From positions 124,001-188,000 of the forward strand of contig NZ_RDSR01000002.1 in the NCBI RefSeq assembly GCF_003716325.1: a stretch of 64,000 nt of DNA. The letters run 5' to 3'. Positions within the stretch are counted from its first letter, which is position 1. The number at the start of each line of letters is the position of its first letter. Of the stretch, positions 49,253-56,122 are shown in pieces. The translations under genes were made by a program, and so were the position numbers. The notes beneath the pieces are model-generated. The model was given only the letters and a program-made list of their open reading frames with translations, was not told where the DNA came from and did no database searches. Source of the stretch: Cryobacterium tepidiphilum (lineage in GTDB: Bacteria > Actinomycetota > Actinomycetes > Actinomycetales > Microbacteriaceae).

Positions 49253-50274
49253 CGGTCGGCCTTCCGTACGTCGACGAGCAGCTTCATGGCGCCGCCCTGC
49301 TCCAGCTGGTGGAACGCGTCGAGGGTCTGGTCGAGGGGGATGGTGTCGGTGATGATGTCCTCCGCCGGGATCGCCCCACGCTCAAGCAGCTGGATCGCCC
49401 GCTCGAAGTCCGGGCGCTCGTAGACGCGCGTTCCGATGATCTCGAGTTCGCGCCAGAAGACGCGGTGGAGGTTCATCGGCACCGGCTGTGCGTGGATGGC
49501 GACAATGACGACGCGGCCGCGTACGCGGGCGTAGTCGACGCTCCCGAGGGCGGTGGCGGCGACACCGGCGACTTCGAAGACGACGTCGGCTCCCGCGCCA
49601 CCGGTGGCCTGCTCCACGATCGCGGCGGCGTCCTCCGACAGCGGATCGACGACGGATGCCCCGTGCGCGGCAGCGAAGGCACGTCGCTCGGCGTTGGGCT
49701 CGATGAGCAGCACCGTGGCGCCCTGCGCCTGGGCGACGAGGGAGATCAGCTGGCCGATGGGTCCGCCACCGATGACGACCGCGACTTCACCGGCGGCGAG
49801 GCGCGAGCGGGCGACGTCGTGGCAGGCGACGGCCAGGGGCTCGATGAGGGCGGCGTGGCGGAGCGACAGCGATTCCGGCAGCGGAACGACGGTTGATGCC
49901 GGGACGATCCACTGTTCCTGGAGAGATCCGGGAGTGTCGATGCCGACGAAGGTCAGGCGCTGGCACACGTGCTGGTTGCCGGCGAGGCAGGCGGGGCATT
50001 CGCCGCACCAGTCGAGCGGCATCACGGTGACGGGTTGCCCGGCAGCGAGACCGTCCACGCCGTCACCCACGGCGTCGATCACGCCGCTCATCTCGTGGCC
50101 GATCGACTGCGGCACGCTCACGCGCGAGTCCATGTTGCCGTGTAGTACGTGCAGGTCGGTGCCGCAGATGCCCGTGTAGGCGACGGCAATGCGCACCTCA
50201 CCGGCTCCGGGCTCGGCGGGGTCGCGCTCCACCACCCCGATGTGGCCGTTTCCCTCGTACTGCGCTGCTCTCAT
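49249..50274 (-). CDS. Zinc-dependent alcohol dehydrogenase (sorbitol/galactonate-dehydrogenase-like MDR)
   Basis: 341 aa. Catalytic zinc motif YTGICGTDLHVLHG and SIGHEMSG (GHE), structural zinc cysteines in DWCGECPACLAGNQHVC, then EPLAVACHDVARSRL and the Rossmann loop VAVVIGGGPIGQLISLV. The substrate is probably a polyol or aldonate (for example L-gulonate, L-galactonate or a mannonate/altronate) in the uronate pathway; no closer assignment can be made. ATG at 50274, first gene of the minus-strand operon. It shares the promoter region with the TRAP transporter operon. Confidence 0.9.
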   Translation of the reverse strand: MRAAQYEGNGHIGVVERDPAEPGAGEVRIAVAYTGICGTDLHVLHGNMDSRVSVPQSIGHEMSGVIDAVGDGVDGLAAGQPVTVMPLDWCGECPACLAGNQHVCQRLTFVGIDTPGSLQEQWIVPASTVVPLPESLSLRHAALIEPLAVACHDVARSRLAAGEVAVVIGGGPIGQLISLVAQAQGATVLLIEPNAERRAFAAAHGASVVDPLSEDAAAIVEQATGGAGADVVFEVAGVAATALGSVDYARVRGRVVIVAIHAQPVPMNLHRVFWRELEIIGTRVYERPDFERAIQLLERGAIPAEDIITDTIPLDQTLDAFHQLEQGGAMKLLVDVRKADR

Positions 50275-50315
50275 GCGGCTTCGCCTCCTCGCGATTTACG
50301 GAACCAAGTTCTATT

Positions 50316-50338
50316 TCGTGTTCCGAGTGGCGGAACAC
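50316..50338. promoter_or_regulatory. Perfect palindromic operator candidate for the uronate regulon
   Basis: CGTGTTCCG-agtgg-CGGAACACG has perfect 9-bp arms around a 5-bp spacer. A half-conserved second dyad, CGGAACcaaGTTCt, lies at 50298-50311, and a further GTTC half-site at 50340. The site covers the -35 area of the TRAP operon promoter candidate (TATAGT at 50352-50357). Position and symmetry suggest binding by the IclR-family protein encoded at the end of that operon, repressing both directions. Confidence 0.75.
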
Positions 50339-50351
50339 GGGTTCATTTGCC

Positions 50352-50357
50352 ATATAG
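50352..50357 (+). promoter_or_regulatory. Candidate -10 box of the TRAP/kduI operon
   Basis: TATAGT (TAnnnT pattern) stands about 55 bp before the dctP-like ATG. With a 17-bp spacer the -35 position falls within the right arm of the palindrome, consistent with repression by occlusion. The -35 itself is poor. Confidence 0.5.
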
Positions 50358-50411
50358 TACTCATGTTGCTCGGCACTCCGCACGGGCCGCCCCACTCAAC
50401 GAGGAGGAAGA

Positions 50412-51431
50412 ATGCGCCGTAGAAATCTCGGCACGCTCGCCGGCATCGCACTTGTCGGCCTTGCCCTGTCAGGATGTTCCGCCAGCGCCGCCGGCGGGAA
50501 CGGAAACGGGGGCGAGGCGAAGCATGTGCTCCGTGTCGCCTTCAACCAGGACATCAACCACCCACAGGCCCAGGCGCTGACCGAGCTCTCCGACAAGCTC
50601 TCTGCCGCGACCGACGGGCAGTATTCGCTGCAGCTGTACACCGACGAGACGCTCGGCGACCAGGCATCGACCATCGAGCAGGTGCAGTCCGGCACCATCG
50701 ACCTCTCGGTCGTCGCCGGTTCCCTGCTCGAGAACTTCGAGCCGGACTTCGCCGTCGTGAACCTGCCGTACGTCTACGACTCGCCCGAGCAGCAGATGAA
50801 GGTGCTGAACGACCCGCAGATCATGGGCGACCTCTACGACGCCGTGCTGGACGACAACATCAAGGTGCTGACGGCCTACCACGGTGGCGTGCGCAACGTC
50901 TACTCGAGCAAGGGCCCGGTGAAGGAACCAGCCGACCTCAAGAGCCAGAAGATCCGCGTCATCGGCTCCGACACCAACGTCGAGATGATGAAGCTCATGG
51001 GCGGCATCGGCACGCCGATGGCCCAGGGCGAGGTCTACACCGCGATCCAGTCCGGCGTCCTTGACGGTGCCGAGAACAACGAGCTGATCTACTCGACGCT
51101 CTCGCACGACGAGATCGCGCCGTACTACTCCTACACCAAGCACCTCATGATGCCCGACTACCTCATCGCCAGCCCGAAGGTGTGGGACGGCATGGACAAG
51201 GAGACGCAGGAGACGTTCACAAAGCTTCTGAGCGAGAGCGTCGACACCGAGCTCGACCTGTTCGCGAAGGCCGTCGACAAGGCCAAGGCGGAATCGGAGA
51301 AGGCCGGCGCGAAGTTCAACGACGCCGACGTCGACGCCTTCCGTGAGGCGACGAAGCCGCTGATCGACTCGAAGGTCACGACCGACCGCACCAAGGCGAT
51401 CTACGACGCGATCCAGAAGTCGCGCGGCTGA
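50412..51431 (+). CDS. TRAP transporter substrate-binding lipoprotein (DctP family)
   Basis: 339 aa, ATG after GAGGAGGAAG. Lipobox LALSGC (Cys22), then a Gly/Asn linker. DctP fold: LRVAFNQDINHPQAQALTELSDKL, QYSLQLYTDETLGDQASTIEQVQSGTIDLSVV, VKEPADLKSQKIRVIGSDTNVEMMKLMGGIGTPMAQGEVYTAIQSGVLDGAENN, with the conserved carboxylate-binding arginine in KIRVIGS. KduI/KduD partners make a hexuronate or its unsaturated derivative the expected ligand. Such lipid-anchored DctPs are common in Gram-positives. Confidence 0.92.
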   Translation: MRRRNLGTLAGIALVGLALSGCSASAAGGNGNGGEAKHVLRVAFNQDINHPQAQALTELSDKLSAATDGQYSLQLYTDETLGDQASTIEQVQSGTIDLSVVAGSLLENFEPDFAVVNLPYVYDSPEQQMKVLNDPQIMGDLYDAVLDDNIKVLTAYHGGVRNVYSSKGPVKEPADLKSQKIRVIGSDTNVEMMKLMGGIGTPMAQGEVYTAIQSGVLDGAENNELIYSTLSHDEIAPYYSYTKHLMMPDYLIASPKVWDGMDKETQETFTKLLSESVDTELDLFAKAVDKAKAESEKAGAKFNDADVDAFREATKPLIDSKVTTDRTKAIYDAIQKSRG

Positions 51432-51443
51432 TAAGGCAGATCC

Positions 51444-51956
51444 ATGACCGCAATACTCAATGGACTCTCTCGCGTCCTGCACGCGATATGTGTCGCACTC
51501 TTCGCGGCCCTCGTGCTGCTCGTTGTCTGGCAGGTGTTCACGCGCCTGGTCCTCAACGATCCGAGCCCGTGGACTGAGGAAGCGGCGCGGTTCACCTTCG
51601 TCTGGGTGAGCCTCATCGGCATCGCGATCGCAACGGGCGAGAAGGCCGACGTGGTCATGGACTTCCTCGTGGAGAAGCTTCCGCGAAGCCTGCAGCGGGT
51701 CGCCGACATCATCGCCTACCTGTGCACACTCACGTTTGCACTGGTCGTCATGGTGTTCGGCGGCCTGCACCAGGTCACCCTCGCCTGGACGCAGACCAAC
51801 CCGGTGCTGCCATTCACCCAGGGCCAGCTCTACCTGGCGCTGCCGATCTCCGGCTTCCTGCTGAGCCTGTTCCTGATCGTGCACATCGTGGGCGCGCTCT
51901 CGCGCGCCTACGTCGGCCACATCCCGCAAGAAGATGAGGAGGCGGCATCCCTATGA
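51444..51956 (+). CDS. TRAP transporter small permease (DctQ)
   Basis: 170 aa, four spans at about 13-33, 47-65, 90-110 and 128-150. The signature VFTRLVLNDPSPWTEEAARFTFVWVSLIGIAIA (x-x-R-x-x-x-x-P-x-x-W-T-E-E) is the DctQ hallmark. Acidic C-terminus QEDEEAASL. 12 bp after dctP and overlapping dctM by 4 bp. Confidence 0.93.
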   Translation: MTAILNGLSRVLHAICVALFAALVLLVVWQVFTRLVLNDPSPWTEEAARFTFVWVSLIGIAIATGEKADVVMDFLVEKLPRSLQRVADIIAYLCTLTFALVVMVFGGLHQVTLAWTQTNPVLPFTQGQLYLALPISGFLLSLFLIVHIVGALSRAYVGHIPQEDEEAASL

Positions 51957-53260
51957 TCGACCCACTTGCCATCACGCTCGTCCTGGTCGGCGGACTCATC
52001 GTCCTACTCGCCGTGGGCGCCCCGGTCTCGATCAGCATCGCCCTGCCGTCGGCCGTGGCCATGTTCATGATCCTCGGCGTCGACAACGGCGCCATCACCT
52101 CCGCCCAGCAGATGTTCCGCGGGGCGAATTCCTTCGCGCTGCTGGCCATCCCGTTCTTCGTCCTAGCGGGCGTGATCATGAACAACGGAGGCATCGCCGA
52201 GCGGCTCATCAACTTCGCTCGCGTCCTGGTCGGGCGCACCCCGGCACCGCTCACCCAGACCAACGTCATCGCGAACGCCATCTTCGGCTCGGTGTCAGGT
52301 TCCGCCGTCGCAACGGCCGCCGCCGTCGGCTCCACCATGGCTCCGATGCAGCGCAGAGAGGGCTACGACCGGGCGTTCTCCGCCGCCGCCAACGTGGCCA
52401 GTGCCCCGACCGGCATGCTGATCCCGCCGTCGAACACGCTCATCATCTACTCGCTCGCGGCCGGCGGAACCTCCGTCGGCGCCCTCTTCATGGCGGGGTA
52501 CCTTCCCGGCATCCTCTGGGCGATCGCATGTGCGGCGGTCGTTTGGGTCTACGCACGCAAGCACCCCGAGCTCAAGGGCGACCCGCGCCCATCCTTCGGC
52601 GTGATCTTCTCGACATTCGTGAAGGCGCTGCCCTCACTCGGGCTCATCGTCGTCGCCATCGGCGGGATCGTCGCCGGGTTCTTCACGCCCACCGAGGGCG
52701 CCGCCATCGCCGTGGTCTACTCACTGCTGCTGTCGTTCGCCTACCGCTCCATCCACGTGAGGGAGCTGCCCCGCATCCTCTACGACGCGTGCCGCACGAG
52801 TTCGATCGTCATCTTCCTGATCGCCGTCTCCGGCATCATGGGGTACGTCATGGCGTACGCCAGGCTCCCGCAGCTGATCGCCGACGCTCTCTTCGGCTGG
52901 ACGGACTCGAAGGTTGTCGTGCTGCTGATCATGATGGCGATCCTCCTCGTCATCGGTATCCCGCTCGACCCGACGCCGGCCATCCTGATCTTCGTCCCGA
53001 TCTTCCTGCCCATCGCGATCTCGTACGGCGTCGACCCGGTGCACTTCGGCATCATGATGGTCTTCAACCTGTCGATCGCGGTGATCTCGCCGCCATCGGC
53101 CCCGGTGCTCTTCGTCGGGGCGCAAGTATCCGAGGCGCGCCTCGAACCCGTGATCCGGCACCTCATGCCGTTCTTCATCGTGCTCATCGGCGTGCTGTTC
53201 ATCGTGGTCTTCGTTCCGGAGATCTCGCTGTGGCTGCCGCAACTGCTCGGCCTGCTCTAA
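51953..53260 (+). CDS. TRAP transporter large permease (DctM)
   Basis: 435 aa, about eleven to twelve spans plus two re-entrant hairpins. FRGANSFALLAIPFFVLAGVIMNNGGIAERLINFARVLVG, VSGSAVATAAAVGSTMAPMQRREGYDRAFSAAANVASAPTGMLIPPSNTLIIYSL and GIPLDPTPAILIFVPIFLPIA are the canonical motifs, with the Na+-site region around PPSN. Completes the uronate importer, driven by a Na+ gradient. Confidence 0.94.
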   Translation: MIDPLAITLVLVGGLIVLLAVGAPVSISIALPSAVAMFMILGVDNGAITSAQQMFRGANSFALLAIPFFVLAGVIMNNGGIAERLINFARVLVGRTPAPLTQTNVIANAIFGSVSGSAVATAAAVGSTMAPMQRREGYDRAFSAAANVASAPTGMLIPPSNTLIIYSLAAGGTSVGALFMAGYLPGILWAIACAAVVWVYARKHPELKGDPRPSFGVIFSTFVKALPSLGLIVVAIGGIVAGFFTPTEGAAIAVVYSLLLSFAYRSIHVRELPRILYDACRTSSIVIFLIAVSGIMGYVMAYARLPQLIADALFGWTDSKVVVLLIMMAILLVIGIPLDPTPAILIFVPIFLPIAISYGVDPVHFGIMMVFNLSIAVISPPSAPVLFVGAQVSEARLEPVIRHLMPFFIVLIGVLFIVVFVPEISLWLPQLLGLL

Positions 53261-53279
53261 CTCCTGGAAAGGAACACCT

Positions 53280-54113
53280 ATGTCCACGGTCTATCGCCCC
53301 GGCACCCCCGATGACGTCCAGCGGTCCAGCCAGCAGCAGCTCCGCGACAACTATCTCGTCACCGACCTCTTCCAGGCGGGGGCGGTGCGCACGGTCAACA
53401 CGCACTTCGACCGTGTCGTCGCGGTCGGCGCCGTGCCGACGGATGCTCCGCTCACCCTGGACGCGATCCCCGAGATCCGCAGCGAGAATTTCCTTGATCA
53501 CCGGGAGATCGGCTTCGCCAACATCGGGGGTGCCGGCTCGATCACCGCAGACGGCGTGCGGTACGAGCTGGAGAAGACGGCGATCCTCTACCTGGGTCGC
53601 GGCACGAAGGACGTCGTGTTCGAAAGCGTCGACGCGGCAGACCCGGCCTGCTTCTACGGGTTCTCGGCGCCGGCGCACCACGCGCATCCGTCTGCCCTGG
53701 TCACTCCCGAGGACGGAACGATTCGTGAGCTCGGCGACCAGCTCAGCTCGAACCGACGGACCCTGCGCCAGTGCATCCACGAGAACGGCGTGCCGAGCTG
53801 CCAGATCGTCATGGGCGTGACCCGGCTGCACCCCGGCAGCATGTGGAACACGATGCCGGCGCACACGCACGACCGGCGCACCGAGTTCTACGTGTACTTC
53901 GACCTCGACGCCGAGCAGCGTGTCGTGCACCTGATGGGCGAGCCGACGGAGACGCGGCACCTGATGGCGAGTGATCGCGACCTGGTGTTGTCGCCCAGCT
54001 GGTCGGTGCACTCCGGCGTCGGCTCGGCGAACTATTCGTTCGTGTGGGCCATGGCAGGCGAAAACCAGTCTTTTGATGATATGGATGCAGTACCCATCGC
54101 ATCCATGCGGTGA
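53280..54113 (+). CDS. kduI: 5-dehydro-4-deoxy-D-glucuronate isomerase
   Basis: 277 aa, cupin fold. NFLDHREIGFANIGGAG, YLGRGTKDVVFES, FYGFSAPAHHAHP and zinc ligands in MPAHTHDRRTEFYVYFDL (His195, His197, Glu202) with a later histidine in SPSWSVHSGVG. Isomerises 5-keto-4-deoxyuronate from unsaturated galacturonate/glucuronate to 2,5-diketo-3-deoxygluconate, the KduD substrate. ATG at 53280 following GGAAAGGAA, 19 bp after dctM. Confidence 0.95.
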   Translation: MSTVYRPGTPDDVQRSSQQQLRDNYLVTDLFQAGAVRTVNTHFDRVVAVGAVPTDAPLTLDAIPEIRSENFLDHREIGFANIGGAGSITADGVRYELEKTAILYLGRGTKDVVFESVDAADPACFYGFSAPAHHAHPSALVTPEDGTIRELGDQLSSNRRTLRQCIHENGVPSCQIVMGVTRLHPGSMWNTMPAHTHDRRTEFYVYFDLDAEQRVVHLMGEPTETRHLMASDRDLVLSPSWSVHSGVGSANYSFVWAMAGENQSFDDMDAVPIASMR

Positions 54114-54133
54114 CAGTAGAGAATTGATATGAC

Positions 54134-54916
54134 ATGACCGCCCTCCCCTCCATCGACCGTTCCCCCGCCCCGTCCTCCGGGGCGAGTGAGAAGGCATTGC
54201 GTGTGCTCGACGCTGCGCTTCGCGAATCCCGCTTCACGGACATCGTCCAGGCCTCAGGACTCGCGAAGGCGACGGTGCACCGCCTTCTGCAGGTGCTGGT
54301 CGAGCAGGAGTACATCGCGGGTGATGCCGAGAGCGGATACCGGGCCGGGCCGAACCTGCTGTCGCTCGCCGGCCGGGCGCTGGCCAGTGTCGACATCTCG
54401 CAGATCGCGCAGCCGGTCGTGGACCGGCTCGTCGCCGAGGTCGACTGCACCATCCACGTCGGTGTCGCCAGCGAGACCGAAATGGTCTACGTGATCCGCA
54501 AGGATGCGTCGAAGCCGTACAGCATGCGTTCGCGCGTCGGTCTCGCCATTCCGATGCATTCGACGGGCATGGGTAAGGTCGTGCTCGCGTACTGGCCGCC
54601 GGAGAAGGTCGCCGAGCTGATCGATCGGGTCGGCCTGCCGGTGCGCACCGACACGACCATCACCGACCCTGACGCCCTCGCGCGGGAACTCGCTTCGGTG
54701 CGCGCCCGGGGCTATGCACTCGACATGGGGGAGAACGAGGTGGGCACGGTGTGTGTCTCCGCGCCGATCCGTGACCACACCGGTGCCGTCACGCACGGGC
54801 TCTCAATCTCGTCGATTGCGCTGGAACACCCGGGCACGAGCATCGAGATGTTCGCGCCGCAGGCGCTCGCCGCTGCCGACGAGATCTCACGCCTCCTCGG
54901 CGCCCCCGAGCTCTAG
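54134..54916 (+). CDS. IclR-family transcriptional regulator
   Basis: 260 aa. Winged HTH in SEKALRVLDAALRESRFTDIVQASGLAKATVHRLLQVLVEQEYI, then the IclR effector domain with IAQPVVDRLVAEVDCTIHVGVASETEMVYVIRK, PMHSTGMGKVVLAYWP, RARGYALDMGENEVGTVCVSAPIRDHTGAVTHGLSIS. As in KdgR it probably senses KDG or KDPG and controls the two divergent uronate operons via the palindrome at 50316. ATG at 54134, 20 bp after kduI. Convergent with the LysR gene. Confidence 0.92.
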   Translation: MTALPSIDRSPAPSSGASEKALRVLDAALRESRFTDIVQASGLAKATVHRLLQVLVEQEYIAGDAESGYRAGPNLLSLAGRALASVDISQIAQPVVDRLVAEVDCTIHVGVASETEMVYVIRKDASKPYSMRSRVGLAIPMHSTGMGKVVLAYWPPEKVAELIDRVGLPVRTDTTITDPDALARELASVRARGYALDMGENEVGTVCVSAPIRDHTGAVTHGLSISSIALEHPGTSIEMFAPQALAAADEISRLLGAPEL

Positions 54917-54939
54917 CCGCCACCCCCTCACCACATCCC

Positions 54940-54999
54940 GTGAGGGGTCATCTTTACCTAGTCCTGCCGCACCAGCACTAGGAAAAGTCGTCCCCTCAC
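54940..54999. repeat. 60-bp conserved palindrome, copy C
   Basis: Left arm 54940-54962 (begins GTGAGGGGTCATC, ends CCTAGT), 14-nt loop 54963-54976, right arm 54977-54999 (begins ACTAGG, ends CCCCTCAC). Located between the convergent iclR and lysR genes; the stop TGA of lysR (54996-54998) is inside the right arm. Loop sequence resembles copy A at 9-10 of 14 positions. Confidence 0.9.
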
Positions 55000-55955
55000 G
55001 GGAGGGGGTTGGAGGGATCGGAGGGATCGGAGGGGTTGGAGTCGGAGACCCCGGCGACGGCGCGGGTGAGCGCGTCGCGCACGGCGAGCACCCCGGGGCG
55101 GCCGGCGCTCGAGCGCCGTGCGGCCGTGAACACCGTGCGGTGCGGGTCGCCCGGCAGCTCCTGCAGGCGCACGCTCGGCTCCTCGCCCGCCCAGACCAGG
55201 TCGGGCAGGATGCCGACGGCATTTCCCGACTGCACCAAGCGGATATGCGCCACCAGGTCTGCGGTCTCGAACCGCACATCCGGTTCGAAGCCCGCCGAGC
55301 GGCAGAGCTGCGTCGCCCATTGCCGCGACGCGGTGCCCTCGGGCTCCATCACCCAGGGCAGGCCCGCCGCGTCCGCGAGCGTCGACGCCGCGAGTGGTTC
55401 ACCCGAACCAAGACCCGGTGGGCGGGTCGGCAGGGCGAGGCGCAGCGCATCCGTTGCCAGGTTCACCCGGTCGAGGTCGGGCCAGTGCGCGCGCGTGTGC
55501 CCCGGGTACTGCTCGGCCATCACGAGGTCGAAGTCGCGAGCCGACACCTCGAACAGCCCGACCTCGGGTTCGCGTTCCGTGACCTCCACGCGGAGCGAGG
55601 GGTATTCGGCTGCCAGCAGCGTGAGCGCCTGCGGAATCACCGCGTGGGCCGCCGACTGGAACACCGCGACCCGCACGGTGCCAGACACCGTCGTGAGCGA
55701 CGCCGCGACCTCGGCCTCCGCCACCTCGAGCCGCTCCAGCAGGTGCATGGTGTGGTCCACCAGGATCTCCGCCTGCGGCGTGAGCTGCACCCGGCGGCCC
55801 ACCTTCTGCAGCAGCTCGACACCGGCCTCCTTCTCGAGCAGGGCCAGCTGCTGCGACACCGACGACGGGCTGTAGGCGAGGGCCTCGGCGACCCCGGCCA
55901 GCGTCCCACGCAGCTTCAGTTCGCGAAGCAGCCGGAGCCTCCGCACATCCAGCAT
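54996..55955 (-). CDS. LysR-family transcriptional regulator
   Basis: 319 aa. N-terminal HTH MLDVRRLRLLRELKLRGTLAGVAEALAYSPSSVSQQLALLEKEAGVELLQKVGRRVQLTPQ, then a two-lobed effector domain (VRVAVFQSAAHAVIPQALTLL, DFDLVMAEQYP, VQSGNAVGILPDLVW). I use the ATG at 55955 with GGGAGGGGCGG before it; eight extra codons upstream are possible. Divergent from putA, so likely its proline-responsive regulator. The C-terminus ends in an S-N-P/S-D-P repeat tail encoded by a 9-bp DNA repeat. Confidence 0.9.
   Translation of the reverse strand: MLDVRRLRLLRELKLRGTLAGVAEALAYSPSSVSQQLALLEKEAGVELLQKVGRRVQLTPQAEILVDHTMHLLERLEVAEAEVAASLTTVSGTVRVAVFQSAAHAVIPQALTLLAAEYPSLRVEVTEREPEVGLFEVSARDFDLVMAEQYPGHTRAHWPDLDRVNLATDALRLALPTRPPGLGSGEPLAASTLADAAGLPWVMEPEGTASRQWATQLCRSAGFEPDVRFETADLVAHIRLVQSGNAVGILPDLVWAGEEPSVRLQELPGDPHRTVFTAARRSSAGRPGVLAVRDALTRAVAGVSDSNPSDPSDPSNPLP
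55002..55037. repeat. Four tandem 9-bp units in the 3' end of lysR
   Basis: Units of GGAGGG(A/G)T(C/T) (first unit lacks the first G) run head to tail: ending GTT, ATC, ATC, GTT. Being a multiple of three, they encode repeated Ser-(Asp/Asn)-Pro on the minus strand. They touch the palindrome copy C, so slippage may have generated the tail. Confidence 0.7.
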
Positions 55956-56122
55956 TTCCGCCCCTCCCGAATGGCGCACAACGGCAGCCGCATTCTTCGG
56001 AAATTCTAATCGATATCGTTCATAAAGATTCGCTTTTGCCGAACAAACAGCGGCCTCAGACTGAGAGGTGATCGCACGCAGACGTGCGGGTCCAAAGGCG
56101 ACGAAAGACTACCCTCGTGACC
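55956..56122. promoter_or_regulatory. AT-rich divergent lysR/putA control region
   Basis: Bases about 55990-56045 are markedly A+T-rich for this genome, with ATTC repeated three times and the perfect palindrome CGATATCG (56011-56018) in the centre. This fits a LysR binding and promoter region. No single T-N11-A box stands out. Confidence 0.5.
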
